Assembly: GCA_051025295.1 (NCBI GenBank)
Contig: JBMGJV010000016.1
Source of the DNA: KBS-83 sp051025295
GTDB taxonomy: Bacteria; Acidobacteriota; Terriglobia; Terriglobales; Acidobacteriaceae
Direction: 5' to 3' (one strand)
Length of the DNA: 64,000 bases
Positions 19,306 through 28,933 of this stretch are shown piece by piece. The notes beneath the pieces are model-generated. The model worked only from the letters and a program-made list of their open reading frames with translations. It had not been told where the DNA came from and did no database searches. A program made the position numbers and the translations under genes. Position 1 is the first letter of the stretch. Every line of letters begins with the position of its first letter.

Positions 19306-20497
19306 GTCCGCCGCCCTGCCTCTTCGCGATTCCCGCCATTCGGCTGCTGATCTTCGCTCCGCGATTGAACAGCAGCTTGCCCAGCGAATTCCCGCAGCGC
19401 TCACCCCCAGTTCCCGGCGGCCGACCGAGTCTCTTTTCACCGGCATTGCCGCGCTGGATGAATGCTTCGGCGGTTTGCCGGTTGGCGCCATTACTGAGGT
19501 GAGCGGACTGCATGGCTCCGGGCGTACAGCACTGGCCTTGACCACATCCAGAGCCGCCACCCGCGCTGGCCATGTTGTCGCCTGGGTGGACGTGACCGAT
19601 GCATTGGATCCTGCGTCTGCCGCAGCCGCAGATGTCGATCTGCGGCGTCTGCTGTGGGTGCGTTGCGGACACCAGAAGAATCAGCCACTTGCACCGGCAG
19701 CCGCACGTGCTGCCGATTTCCAGGCGCCGCAGACCTCACGTGTGCAGCATGGCGGCGGAAGTCCGCACCCACGGTCGGAAGAGCGCGGACTTTCTGACGC
19801 AGTCGGCACTCTCCTGGCCGCCGCTTCTTCGTTCCGTGGTGACCGCATCACCGGCACGCCGGGCGCCCCCAACCGACCGCTTGCACCGTCGGCACCCGCA
19901 ACTTCAGCGCCTCGCCACAAGCTCTCCGCACGCATCGAGCAGGCAGGCACCGATCGCCAGCCCTCACGGCGTGGCGATTACTTACTACGTCAACGCGAAC
20001 TCTTCGAAGACCATAGGAACGCAGAGCGCACGCAAGAATCTGTACCGTTGTCATTCGCGCGCATGCGACCGAGCAAGCCATGGCAGCGCATCGATCAGGC
20101 ACTGCGCGTCACTGATCTGCTGCTGCAGACCAGCGGCTTTCGTCTGATCGTCCTTGATCTAGCTGATGTTGCGGCAGAGTTTGTATCCCGGATCCCCATG
20201 GCTACCTGGTTTCGCTTCCGCGCTGGCGCCGAGCAGGCGCGGACCACGCTTCTGGTACTGACTCAGCATGCCTCCACTGGCAGCAGTGCCGCACTTTTGT
20301 TGCGCACTCAGGCGCAGACGGAGACACACAGTCCGGCAGAAGAAACGAGTTACTTCTCTGGACTCCGGTTTGCCGTGGAGGTGGGTCGGCAGCGGTTCGT
20401 CGCACTCCATCCTGCCGTGCTGCCTCACCGCAAACCACCACAACGTGTCAGCGCGACCGAGTGGCAGGGACGCACATCGTGGGGAGGTCGCGTTTGA
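19304..20497 (+). CDS. imuA: ImuA, RecA-like component of the ImuA-ImuB-DnaE2 mutasome
   Basis: A 397-aa protein with a RecA/SulA-like ATPase fold. LFTGIAALDECFGGLPVGAI leads into a Walker-A-like SGLHGSGRTALAL at about residue 65, and a Walker-B-like LIVLDLADVA appears late. A long low-complexity linker (about 120-240) separates the two halves. The first gene of a three-gene cassette, it is followed by imuB with a one-codon overlap. In characterised systems ImuA, ImuB and DnaE2 are induced by DNA damage and carry out error-prone lesion bypass; ImuA inhibits or modulates RecA. A start-proximal AAGG gives a fair ribosome binding site. Confidence 0.88.
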   Translation: MSAALPLRDSRHSAADLRSAIEQQLAQRIPAALTPSSRRPTESLFTGIAALDECFGGLPVGAITEVSGLHGSGRTALALTTSRAATRAGHVVAWVDVTDALDPASAAAADVDLRRLLWVRCGHQKNQPLAPAAARAADFQAPQTSRVQHGGGSPHPRSEERGLSDAVGTLLAAASSFRGDRITGTPGAPNRPLAPSAPATSAPRHKLSARIEQAGTDRQPSRRGDYLLRQRELFEDHRNAERTQESVPLSFARMRPSKPWQRIDQALRVTDLLLQTSGFRLIVLDLADVAAEFVSRIPMATWFRFRAGAEQARTTLLVLTQHASTGSSAALLLRTQAQTETHSPAEETSYFSGLRFAVEVGRQRFVALHPAVLPHRKPPQRVSATEWQGRTSWGGRV

Positions 20498-22002
20498 GTT
20501 ATCTGCTACTGAGGGCGGCACAGTTTCCCGCACAGGCTCTGCTCACGCTCAGGCCGGAGTTGCGGCCGCAGCCGATTGCGGTGCTCGAGCACGAGCCACC
20601 GTTGGAGCGAGTCTGCTCGGCAAACCGGCGCGCGTTTGCCAAAGGGATCACACCTGGCATGACGCGCGTCGAGGCCGAGCAGATCTCCGGCGTGTTGTTG
20701 CTACGCCGTTCGCTTGCGGAGGAGCGCTCTTTGCACAGCGGCATCCTGGCATTGCTTGGCCGCTACACACCACGTATCGAAGACCTGTCCGAAGAGACCG
20801 TCTGCTGCTTCGCGCTCGACCTCGCTGGAACAGAGCGGTTGGCCGGTGGTCCACAACAAGTGGCGGAAGATCTGGAACAGCAGTTGCACTCTGTCGCTGT
20901 CTACACCGCCATGGTGATCAGCGACGATCTGGAGACGGCGCGCGTCGTCTCGCGAACGCTCGATAGCGGCAGCCATCCCGTGCTGATCCCCTCCGGTGAG
21001 GAGGCCATTGCACTCTCCTCCCTACCGTGCAGCGCGCTTGAGCCCGATCCAGAGCACGTTGAAACGCTGACACGATGGGGCATCCGCACGTTGGGGCAGC
21101 TTGCCGCACTGCGTCCTGCGGAGCTGGTGGCGCGACTCGGTCAGCCTGGCAAACGACTGCATGCACTCGCTACTGGCACGCAGCCTCATCTCTTCCGCCC
21201 TGTGGAGCCCCAATTTGTATTGCAGGCAGATGCAGTCTTCGAAGAGCCCGTCGAGTTCGCCGATTCCCTGCTCTTTGTCCTCGGCCCCATGCTGGACCGG
21301 CTCATCACTCTTGCCGAGGCTAAGGCTCTGTCCTTGTTGTCGCTTGCCCTTACCCTGAAGCTGGAGCGCGCTGCCGAACACACGCTCAGCGTGCGCCCGG
21401 CGCTGCCTTCCGCCGATCGCAAGTTCCTACTCAAGCTGCTGCAATTGGAGCTGGCCGTACATCCGCCATCCGCGGGCGTTCTGGCGATGGAATTGACTGC
21501 CGAACCCGCGGCTCCCTCTCGCGAGCAGGGTGGACTCTTCTCGCCGCAGTTGCCAGACAGCTCGCGGCTGGATGTCACGCTGGCTCGTGTGCAATCGATC
21601 GTTGGCGAGGGAAACGTCGGGTCGCCGAAACTGCGAGACACACACGGACCCGAGGGCTTCTCTATGCAGCCATTTCGCGTAGAGGCGCCGTCGCTGAATG
21701 CGCAGGCTGCCGGAACAGATGCTCGCATTGCATGCCGTCGCCTGCGCCCACCATGGCCAGCAAATGTGGCACACCAGAGCGCTCAACCCGCATTCGTTAC
21801 CTGCGAGCATCAGCGCTTCCGGGTGAAGCGCGCCTATGGACCATGGTGTTCGAGTGGCGCGTGGTGGAGAAGCAGCGATGCCTGGGCTCGGGAGGAGTGG
21901 GAGGTCCTGCTGCAAGCAGAGAATGCGCCCGTCCCGATGCACGCACTGCTGGTGCACGACCTGACGACGGAGCTCTGGCAGGTAGAAGGTATCTATGACT
22001 GA
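20494..22002 (+). CDS. imuB: ImuB, Y-family-like polymerase adaptor
   Basis: About 502 aa from a TTG at 20494 that overlaps the imuA stop (TTGA). GGGGAGG lies about 7 nt upstream, which decides this start over an in-frame ATG at 20461. The protein starts LSYLLLRAAQFPAQALL, continues with the Y-family palm/finger fold (ERVCSANRRAFAKGITPGMT, CCFALDLAGTERL) and has the helix-hairpin-helix segment TLTRWGIRTLGQLAALRPAE. The acidic residues that bind metal in true Y polymerases are not at their usual places, as known for ImuB. ImuB acts as the bridge linking DnaE2 to the beta clamp. The 3' end overlaps dnaE2 by 8 nt. Confidence 0.88.
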   Translation: MSYLLLRAAQFPAQALLTLRPELRPQPIAVLEHEPPLERVCSANRRAFAKGITPGMTRVEAEQISGVLLLRRSLAEERSLHSGILALLGRYTPRIEDLSEETVCCFALDLAGTERLAGGPQQVAEDLEQQLHSVAVYTAMVISDDLETARVVSRTLDSGSHPVLIPSGEEAIALSSLPCSALEPDPEHVETLTRWGIRTLGQLAALRPAELVARLGQPGKRLHALATGTQPHLFRPVEPQFVLQADAVFEEPVEFADSLLFVLGPMLDRLITLAEAKALSLLSLALTLKLERAAEHTLSVRPALPSADRKFLLKLLQLELAVHPPSAGVLAMELTAEPAAPSREQGGLFSPQLPDSSRLDVTLARVQSIVGEGNVGSPKLRDTHGPEGFSMQPFRVEAPSLNAQAAGTDARIACRRLRPPWPANVAHQSAQPAFVTCEHQRFRVKRAYGPWCSSGAWWRSSDAWAREEWEVLLQAENAPVPMHALLVHDLTTELWQVEGIYD

Positions 22003-25000
22003 TCAGTTTGGGACTGAGCGTCACGGGACGGACCGCTATGTCGAGCTACATGCGGCCAGCGCCTTCTCCTTTCTTGAAGGAGCGTCGCAGCCTGAGTCGC
22101 TCGTCGAGCAGGCAGCGTCCCTCGAGATGTCCGCCATCGCCCTCACCGATCGCAATGGCTTTTACGGGTCGGCACGCTTCCACACCATGGCAGAGAAGCA
22201 GAAGATCAAAGGTCACGTGGGCGCGGAGATCTCCGCTCATGAGTTAGGAAATCGCCTGACTCCAGCGCCCTGGACCATGCACACACGCCCGCAAGAGCCT
22301 GTGCGGCTGACTCTGCTGTGTACTTCGCGTACGGGATACCAGAATCTCTGCCAGATGATCACGCGCTACAAAATGCGCGAGCCGACCAAAGCCGAAGGCT
22401 CCGCTCACATCCAGGATCTGGAGGCATTCTCGGATGGGTTGATCTGCCTTACTGGTGGCGACGAGGGGCCACTCGCGTCAGCGCTCGCGCGTGGCGGCGA
22501 GCGAGAAGGCCGGTCCACCGTCGAGCGCCTGATCTCCATCTATGGCTGTCACAATGTGTATATCGAGCTACAACGTCACCAGGAGAGAGAGGAGGAGTGG
22601 CGCAACCAGGCAGCAATGCGGATTGCGTCGGCGCTCCATCTCCCCGTGGTCGCAACAAATGGTGTGCGTTACGCCACGCCATACGATCGCGAGATCCTCG
22701 ACATCTTCACCGGCATCCGCCATGGCAAAGAGCTGGCGCACGCCGGACGGCTGCTGGCCGTGAATGCGCGACGTCACCTTCGCTCTGGCCACGAGATGCG
22801 CGCTATCTTTCACGACCTGCCGCATGCGGTCGAGCGTACCAACGATGTCTCTCAGCGGCTCGCCTTCACGCTTGAAGACCTGGGCTATGAGTTTCCCCGC
22901 TATCCCGTTCCTGCGGGCGACACCATGGAGCGCTTCTTGTATCAGCGCGTCATGGAAGGCGTGTGCCTGCGTTATGGACACGCTGGTAAACGACACCTTT
23001 TGAGCAACGCCACAGCGCAGGCACGACGCGAGCTGGCGCTGATCGAGCAGCTCGGCTTCGCCGGGTACTTCCTCATCGTCTGGGACATCGTCCGCTACGC
23101 GAAACGAAACGGCATTCTCATTCAGGGCCGCGGCAGTGCTGCGAACTCGGTCGTGTGTTACGCCCTCGAAATCACCGCAGTCGATCCTATCGAGATGGAT
23201 CTGCTGTTCGAGCGATTTCTAAGTGAGAGCCGTGGTGAGTGGCCGGACATTGATCTCGACCTGCCGTCCGGCGACAAGCGCGAGCAGGCAATCCGCTATG
23301 TGTACGAACGTTATGGCGAGCTGGGCGCCGCCATGACAGCTAACGTCATCACCTATCGTGGCAAATCAGCGGCGCGCGAAGCAGGCAAGATGCTTGGCTT
23401 CGATCCCCAAACACTTGCGCAGCTCTCCAGCCTGGTCGGTCACTGGGAATGGCGCGGACCGAACGACACGATGGACCAGCAGTTCCGACACGCTGGCTTC
23501 GACGTACGCCACCCGCGCATCGCAAAATATCTGGAGCTCTGCTTACGTCTTCAGGATCTGCCACGCCACCTTGGCCAACACTCCGGCGGCATGGTCATCT
23601 GCCAGGGACAGCTCGATCGTGTGGTGCCGCTGGAACGTGCCTCCATGCCCGGCCGCACCGTCATCCAGTGGGACAAGGAAGACTGCGCAGACCTCGGCCT
23701 CATCAAGGTGGATCTGCTCGGCCTGGGCATGATGGCGGTCATAAAGGACTGTCTCGAATTGATCCCGCAGCACTATGGTCAAACTGTCGATCTCGCGCAG
23801 TTGCCGCAGGAGGAGGACGTTTATGAAGTTCTGCAGAAGGCAGACACGGTTGGCATGTTCCAGGTGGAGAGCCGTGCACAAATGGCCTCGCTGCCGCGAA
23901 ACAAGCCGGATCGGTTCTACGACATCGTCGTACAAGTAGCGATCATCCGGCCTGGCCCGATCGTGGGCAAGATGATGCATCCCTACATGCGGCGGCGCCA
24001 GAAGAAGGAAGAGATCAGCTATCCCCATCCCATGCTCGAAGACGCGCTGAGGCGCACCTTGGGAGTGCCACTGTTTCAGGAGCAACTGCTGCGCATGGCT
24101 ATGATCGTCGCCAACTTTACTGGCGCCGAGGCGGAAGAGTTGAGACGCGCCGTGGGCATGCGCCGCTCCATGCAGCGCATGCACGATCTCGAAGGCAAGC
24201 TGCGGACCGGCATGACTACGAACGGAATCGCCCCGAGCACGCAGGAGCAGATCGTGCAGAGCATCAGTTCCTTCGCGCTCTACGGTTTTCCGGAGTCACA
24301 TGCCGCCAGCTTCGCTCTCATTGCCTACGCATCTGCGTATTTCAAAGTGCGCTATCTCGCTGCCTTTACCTGTGCTCTTTTGAACAATCAGCCCATGGGC
24401 TTCTACATGCCCGCGGTGATTGTAAAAGATGCACAGCGGCACGGGTTGAAGGTGCGGGCCATCGATATTCAACAGTCTGACTGGCTCTGCACTCTGGAAC
24501 ATGAAGCTGACAGTAGCATCTCTCTCAGGCTGGGCTTGATGTATGCCAAGAGTTTGCGGCAGCATGCGGCCGAGGCTGTAATGGCAGCCAGGCAGGTGGG
24601 GCACTTTACATCTGCAGAAGACCTTGCGCTGCGCGTACCTCTGCTGAACAAGAAGGAGCTGACGCGACTCGCCTGCATTGGTGCGCTGAACTCATTAGCC
24701 AACGTGGGCCATCGCCGCGATGCACTGTGGCAGGTCGAGCAGGCAGGCCGACCCGCAGGTCCATTGCTACGCAATGCTGCCGCGTCACCCGATCGAAATC
24801 ACGAGACACAACAACCGTCGCCACTGTGCCAGATGAATACGGACGAGCGCCTTGTTGCGGACTACTCCGGTACAGGGGTCACTGTGGGCCGGCACCCGAT
24901 TGCCTATCGCCGCGCTGCACTGCGTCAGCAGCGCATTTTATCCGCACAGGAACTGCGCCAATTTGCTGACGGCGCTTACGTAAGGACAGCTGGTTGCGTC

Positions 25001-25249
25001 ATCGCACGCCAGCGCCCAGGCACCGCCAGTGGCTTCATCTTTCTCTCGATGGAAGATGAGACGGGCATCTCGAACATCATCGTGCATCCCGATCTCTACG
25101 AACGCGAGCGTCTGCTGGTCAGCCAAGGTAAGTTCCTGCTGGTCGAAGGCAAGCTGCAGAACGAAGACGCCGTGGTCCATGTGCGCGCTGACCGAATCGT
25201 CGCCCTGGCCTCAGCACCCATCGAAATTCGCTCACACGACTTTCATTGA
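21995..25249 (+). CDS. dnaE2: Error-prone DNA polymerase III alpha subunit DnaE2
   Basis: A 1084-aa protein of usual family length. An N-terminal PHP domain (ELHAASAFSFLEGASQPESL, IALTDRNGFYG) is followed by the C-family polymerase core with the catalytic Asp cluster in WPDIDLDLPSGDKR near residue 420. Then come finger and clamp-proximal helices (GRGSAANSVVCYALEIT, RRAVGMRRSMQRMHDLEGKL) and a C-terminal OB fold (TAGCVIARQRPGTASGFIFL). DnaE2 copies damaged DNA with low fidelity during the SOS response and needs ImuA and ImuB, which lie immediately upstream in the same operon. No frameshifts are seen over 3.2 kb, in contrast with the flanking accessory genes. Confidence 0.95.
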   Translation: MTDQFGTERHGTDRYVELHAASAFSFLEGASQPESLVEQAASLEMSAIALTDRNGFYGSARFHTMAEKQKIKGHVGAEISAHELGNRLTPAPWTMHTRPQEPVRLTLLCTSRTGYQNLCQMITRYKMREPTKAEGSAHIQDLEAFSDGLICLTGGDEGPLASALARGGEREGRSTVERLISIYGCHNVYIELQRHQEREEEWRNQAAMRIASALHLPVVATNGVRYATPYDREILDIFTGIRHGKELAHAGRLLAVNARRHLRSGHEMRAIFHDLPHAVERTNDVSQRLAFTLEDLGYEFPRYPVPAGDTMERFLYQRVMEGVCLRYGHAGKRHLLSNATAQARRELALIEQLGFAGYFLIVWDIVRYAKRNGILIQGRGSAANSVVCYALEITAVDPIEMDLLFERFLSESRGEWPDIDLDLPSGDKREQAIRYVYERYGELGAAMTANVITYRGKSAAREAGKMLGFDPQTLAQLSSLVGHWEWRGPNDTMDQQFRHAGFDVRHPRIAKYLELCLRLQDLPRHLGQHSGGMVICQGQLDRVVPLERASMPGRTVIQWDKEDCADLGLIKVDLLGLGMMAVIKDCLELIPQHYGQTVDLAQLPQEEDVYEVLQKADTVGMFQVESRAQMASLPRNKPDRFYDIVVQVAIIRPGPIVGKMMHPYMRRRQKKEEISYPHPMLEDALRRTLGVPLFQEQLLRMAMIVANFTGAEAEELRRAVGMRRSMQRMHDLEGKLRTGMTTNGIAPSTQEQIVQSISSFALYGFPESHAASFALIAYASAYFKVRYLAAFTCALLNNQPMGFYMPAVIVKDAQRHGLKVRAIDIQQSDWLCTLEHEADSSISLRLGLMYAKSLRQHAAEAVMAARQVGHFTSAEDLALRVPLLNKKELTRLACIGALNSLANVGHRRDALWQVEQAGRPAGPLLRNAAASPDRNHETQQPSPLCQMNTDERLVADYSGTGVTVGRHPIAYRRAALRQQRILSAQELRQFADGAYVRTAGCVIARQRPGTASGFIFLSMEDETGISNIIVHPDLYERERLLVSQGKFLLVEGKLQNEDAVVHVRADRIVALASAPIEIRSHDFH

Positions 25250-25710
25250 GAAGTTGCGGACTGCTGCTGGATATAGCGCAGTAGCGATTTCGGGCCACGA
25301 ACCTAGCTCTGCCAAACACTCTCTTCGAGTATCTCTTCTTCGGGCTCAGGCTCGAGCGACGGACCAGGCTTTTCCACCGTGACCGTCTATCTACGTACGC
25401 GCGGTGTGACGGGATGCGCACCGCAATCAGAGTTCCCTGGCCAGGAGAGCTGGCACCGAAACTCCGCCCCAAGAACTTCGGCGCGCTCGATCATCCCACG
25501 CCTGTTTCCGAGCAGGATGGCTCTCCGGGCGCGCAGCTTTTTCAGTTGCTAAATCGCAGCCGGGCAGAACTGCCTTCCAAACGTTAAGACGTCGATCCGG
25601 CCTTAGTCCCAGTCGGACTGTGTAGATGGCACCTTGTGGACAGCAATGCGCCGGAACCAGTGCGGTGTTGCGACGGCTCGCGAGTTCGGAGGGTGCACAT
25701 AGCTTCGCCC
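25250..25710. other. Convergent intergenic region
   Basis: About 460 bp between the dnaE2 stop and the stop of a minus-strand gene. I see no supported gene, repeat or clear terminator hairpin. Confidence 0.4.
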
Positions 25711-27180
25711 TTATGGTGTGGTGACCTGTGTGGGCCAGTCGATGGCGACCGAGCCATCGCAACGCTCGAGATCGTTGAGCGTGACCCCCGAGGGGGCCGC
25801 GTTTCCCGCCGCGAGTGGACCTTGCGGCGTGGTGACGGTCACGAAGCTGGTGGTGCTGTTCGTGCATTGGCTGTTGCTGAGAGTCCAGCCCTGGTACTTC
25901 CCGGCCGCGGCTCCGAGATAGTAGCCGGCGGAGGCAGTATAGGTGTTCGCGTCCCACGCAAACACCGAATTCACGAAATTACCGTACGGCCCGTAGACGG
26001 CGGCGCCGTATTGTCCGGGCGAGTCGAAGAAGGCATTGATGTGCAGGTCGGTGGTGGCGTATTCGGCGATCTGAACAGTCTGGTTCGTGTAGGGGTGTTC
26101 GCCGATGATGGTGTTCTTCGACGATGCAGGCATCCAGCCTTCGCCATAGGTGTTGGAGCCCGTCGCCTCAAGGTTCCACGCATTCGAGCGACGCACGTTG
26201 GTGAACTTCATGCCGAAGGTCGGAGTGATGCCGTCCTGGATGAGGATCTTGAGCCCCGCGGTGCTCGAGCAGCTCCCGGCATTGGTGATGGTGGCTCCGG
26301 CGACGGTGCCGTAGGTGACCGTGGGAATGTTCGAGTACTGGCCGGAGGCGTCGCTCGACACGTTGATGGAGAGGGTCGGCACGGTCTTGCAGGAGGCGAG
26401 ATCGGGGCCGACGATGCTGGCACGCACGTACTGCCTCGTGTACTTCTTCGTCCCGGCGTTCACGACGGTGACGCCCGTGAGCGAGGTGCCGGACCAGACC
26501 GGTGTGAGGACCGCGCCGCGCCCGGAGCCAACGCTATCGAATGTCTTGAGATTGTAGAGAGACGCGCCGTAGATCTGACCGGCGTTGTTAGGATCGGCGT
26601 TACCAAACTCCAGCTCGTGATCGGACCCCGGAGCGGCGTTGCCGCACGAAAGGTCGAAGAAGGTGCTGGAAGACATGCCGTAGAAGCCGCAGGCTGCGGT
26701 GTCGTAATGGTTCGCGCTGACGCTGAAGCCCTGGAAGAGCGCGCTGGTCACGAGGCCGTTGGGCGAATCGGGATGATTAACGGTGGTGGCCATGGGACAG
26801 CCGCCGCGCTTGACGAGGCTGCTGAGGTTGGAGCCCCAGCCAATGATCGAGACAGTGGCATATGTGCCGTCACCCCGCGGCACTGTGGGCAGCGCAATCG
26901 CATCGCAAGTCTGTGTTGCGGAGGGGTTAAGCACGACATACACCGGTGTCTGTGGGTGCGCGGCGAGGTAGGCGTCCGCCGCCTGCCGTGCCATGTCGTA
27001 CTCGGTGTGCGTGCCGGTCCACTGGTAGGAGGCGACGTAGAAGAGCGCGTTGCCGAACTGGCTGGCGAGCAGCGGCACGCTGACCGCGTTGCTCCAGGGG
27101 AGCGCTCCCTGCGCGGAGGCGATGTGGGGAAGGGCGAGTTGGGCGGCGGCCAACAGTGCAGCACAAACGATCCTCTTCAT
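25711..27180 (-). CDS. Secreted protein of unknown function, tandem paralog A
   Basis: A 489-aa protein. The ATG at 27180 has AGGAG about 6 nt upstream, and a signal peptide follows (MKRIVCAALLAAAQLALPHI, cut after ASA). The mature part is Asn/Gly/Thr-rich with short repeating strands (IIGWGSNLSSLVK, GVTVVNAGTKKYTRQYV, ATITNAGSCSSTAGLKILIQ, MKFTNVRRSNAWNL), the texture of a right-handed beta-helix or beta-sandwich. Paired Cys residues suggest disulfides outside the cytoplasm. It shares its whole length with the neighbouring gene. I do not recognise the family; a glycan-binding, lyase-like or spike-like role is possible. A long open frame on the opposite strand is a composition shadow. Confidence 0.7.
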   Translation of the reverse strand: MKRIVCAALLAAAQLALPHIASAQGALPWSNAVSVPLLASQFGNALFYVASYQWTGTHTEYDMARQAADAYLAAHPQTPVYVVLNPSATQTCDAIALPTVPRGDGTYATVSIIGWGSNLSSLVKRGGCPMATTVNHPDSPNGLVTSALFQGFSVSANHYDTAACGFYGMSSSTFFDLSCGNAAPGSDHELEFGNADPNNAGQIYGASLYNLKTFDSVGSGRGAVLTPVWSGTSLTGVTVVNAGTKKYTRQYVRASIVGPDLASCKTVPTLSINVSSDASGQYSNIPTVTYGTVAGATITNAGSCSSTAGLKILIQDGITPTFGMKFTNVRRSNAWNLEATGSNTYGEGWMPASSKNTIIGEHPYTNQTVQIAEYATTDLHINAFFDSPGQYGAAVYGPYGNFVNSVFAWDANTYTASAGYYLGAAAGKYQGWTLSNSQCTNSTTSFVTVTTPQGPLAAGNAAPSGVTLNDLERCDGSVAIDWPTQVTTP

Positions 27181-27329
27181 TTGAAACTCCTGACCACTCG
27201 ATCGACGCGGCGAGCGCGGGCCGCTTGGGTTGACTGGTGTGGTGGGACGTGCGGCGATGTCGAGGGCCCGAGATGCAGACGGGCGGCGTGTGCTCGCGGG
27301 AGGCGTGGCAGAGTGGCTCGTCTCGGCAG

Positions 27330-28697
27330 CTACGGGGTGGTCGCCCACTGGGTGGCGTTGCTGCCATCGCAGGTCTGGATAGATTGAAGCCTCAGGCCGC
27401 CGGGCACTGGATTGGTGTTGGACAACAGACCGGCCCGCGTGGTGACAGCGACGAATTGGCCGCTGGTGTTGCTGCAGTGGCTGTTCTGGATCATCCAGTC
27501 CTGGAAGACGCGCGGGTCGTTGCCAGCGTAGTAGCCGGAGGAGCCGATGTAAGCGCCAGTGTCCCACTTGAAGGTTGCGTTCTGGAAGGTACCGTTCTGG
27601 CTGTAGATGGCCGCGCCGTACTCGCCCGGATCGGTAAAGACGGGATTGACGTGACGATTGCCGTTGGCAGTGTCAGTGATCTGAATGAGCTGTCCGGCGG
27701 AGGGCTGCTCGTTGTAAATGGAGTTATTGTGCGAGCCGGCCAGCCAGCCTTCGCCGTAGGTGGTTGCGCTGGTGGCGCGTAAGTCCCAGAAATGCGAATC
27801 GGCGATGTTGGTGAATTTCATCCCGTAGGTCGCGGGCGTCCCGTCCTGGATGAGGATGAACAGGTGGGCGGTGCTCTGACAGCTGCCGGCATTGGTGATG
27901 GTGGCACCGTTGATCAGCGCGTGGGCGTCGCGCGTTGGCGTGAGCTGCGGCACCACGGAGCAGGTGACGAGATCGGAGCCGATGATCTGGGCGCGCACGT
28001 ACTGGCTGGTGTAGCCGCGCGAACCGCCGCTCACAACGGTGACGCCTGTGAGCACGCTCCCGCCCCATACCGGTTTCAGCACAGCACCCAGACCACCGAC
28101 GACCGAGTCAAAAGTCTTCAGGTCATAGGCGTAGATGTTGTCCATCCAGCCGACTGAGTTGGCATCTCGGTTGCCGAACTCGAGCACGTGGTCGGCGTTC
28201 GCGACGGCGTCGCCGCACGCCACATCGAGGAACGTAGTGAGCGACATGCCGTACATCTCGCAGGCGGCGAGGTCGTGATGGCTCGCGTCAACGGTAAAGC
28301 CCTGGTACAAGCCGCGGCTGAGCGCGCCGTTGGGCGAGTCCTTGTGCTGAAGGGTGGCCGCGCTTCCGGGGCAGTTCGGGTCCTTGACGATGCTGCTGAC
28401 GGCGGAGCCCCATCCGATGATCGAGGTGGTCGACGCGGAGCCCAGGGACGGCAGCGGAACGGCGTCGCAGGTGGTGTTCACACCGGACTTGAGCACCAGA
28501 ACGCTACCCGGTGAGTAGGCGCCCGCGGCAAAGGCGTCGGCTGCCTGCCGCGCCATATCGTAATCGGTATGGTTGCCATTCGCACTGTACGCACTGACGT
28601 AAAAGACGCCCGGGGGCGTGGTGCTCCCGAGCAGTGCCGGGGAGGCTGCGGTTGCGCCGGCCAAGAGAAGGGCCCATTCATGACATTTCATCATCAT
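27330..28697 (-). CDS. Secreted protein of unknown function, tandem paralog B
   Basis: About 455 aa from the ATG at 28697 (MMMKCHEWALLLAGATAASP, a signal peptide). The frame is open further upstream, but that part is Arg/Pro-rich and unrelated to the paralog. It aligns end to end with paralog A: DYDMARQAADAFAAG, SIIGWGSAVSSIVKD, LEFGNRDANSVGWM, YDLKTFDSV, NAGSCQSTAHLFILIQDG, MKFTNIADSHFWDL, ending in TTP. The two genes arose by tandem duplication and are well diverged, so both have probably been kept by selection. They lie 149 bp apart in the same direction and may be one operon. Function unknown. Confidence 0.7.
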   Translation of the reverse strand: MMMKCHEWALLLAGATAASPALLGSTTPPGVFYVSAYSANGNHTDYDMARQAADAFAAGAYSPGSVLVLKSGVNTTCDAVPLPSLGSASTTSIIGWGSAVSSIVKDPNCPGSAATLQHKDSPNGALSRGLYQGFTVDASHHDLAACEMYGMSLTTFLDVACGDAVANADHVLEFGNRDANSVGWMDNIYAYDLKTFDSVVGGLGAVLKPVWGGSVLTGVTVVSGGSRGYTSQYVRAQIIGSDLVTCSVVPQLTPTRDAHALINGATITNAGSCQSTAHLFILIQDGTPATYGMKFTNIADSHFWDLRATSATTYGEGWLAGSHNNSIYNEQPSAGQLIQITDTANGNRHVNPVFTDPGEYGAAIYSQNGTFQNATFKWDTGAYIGSSGYYAGNDPRVFQDWMIQNSHCSNTSGQFVAVTTRAGLLSNTNPVPGGLRLQSIQTCDGSNATQWATTP

Positions 28698-28933
28698 TCT
28701 CGTTTTACGAAAGAAACGCTGCGCGTGCTGCCCGGGGCGCGTACATAGGACGCCCGGACGACGGAGACATGCGCGCGGCGGACCGGCTGCTGAGGACAAG
28801 CCGAACCGGAGAAAAGCACAAGCTGCCGAAAGGACCGTCGCGAACCGTTGCGCTGCGTTTTCTTGCTCAGGTGAGAGTAGCGTTCTTCGGGCCGAAATGC
28901 CCAGCTATTTACCACATCTGCTGTGACTCATTC

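Noticed and set aside
25636..27387. 583-codon open frame on the plus strand
   Set aside because: It is antisense to the secreted paralog A, which has a signal peptide, ribosome site and a collinear paralog. The plus frame is Val/Gly/Arg-rich with no domain.
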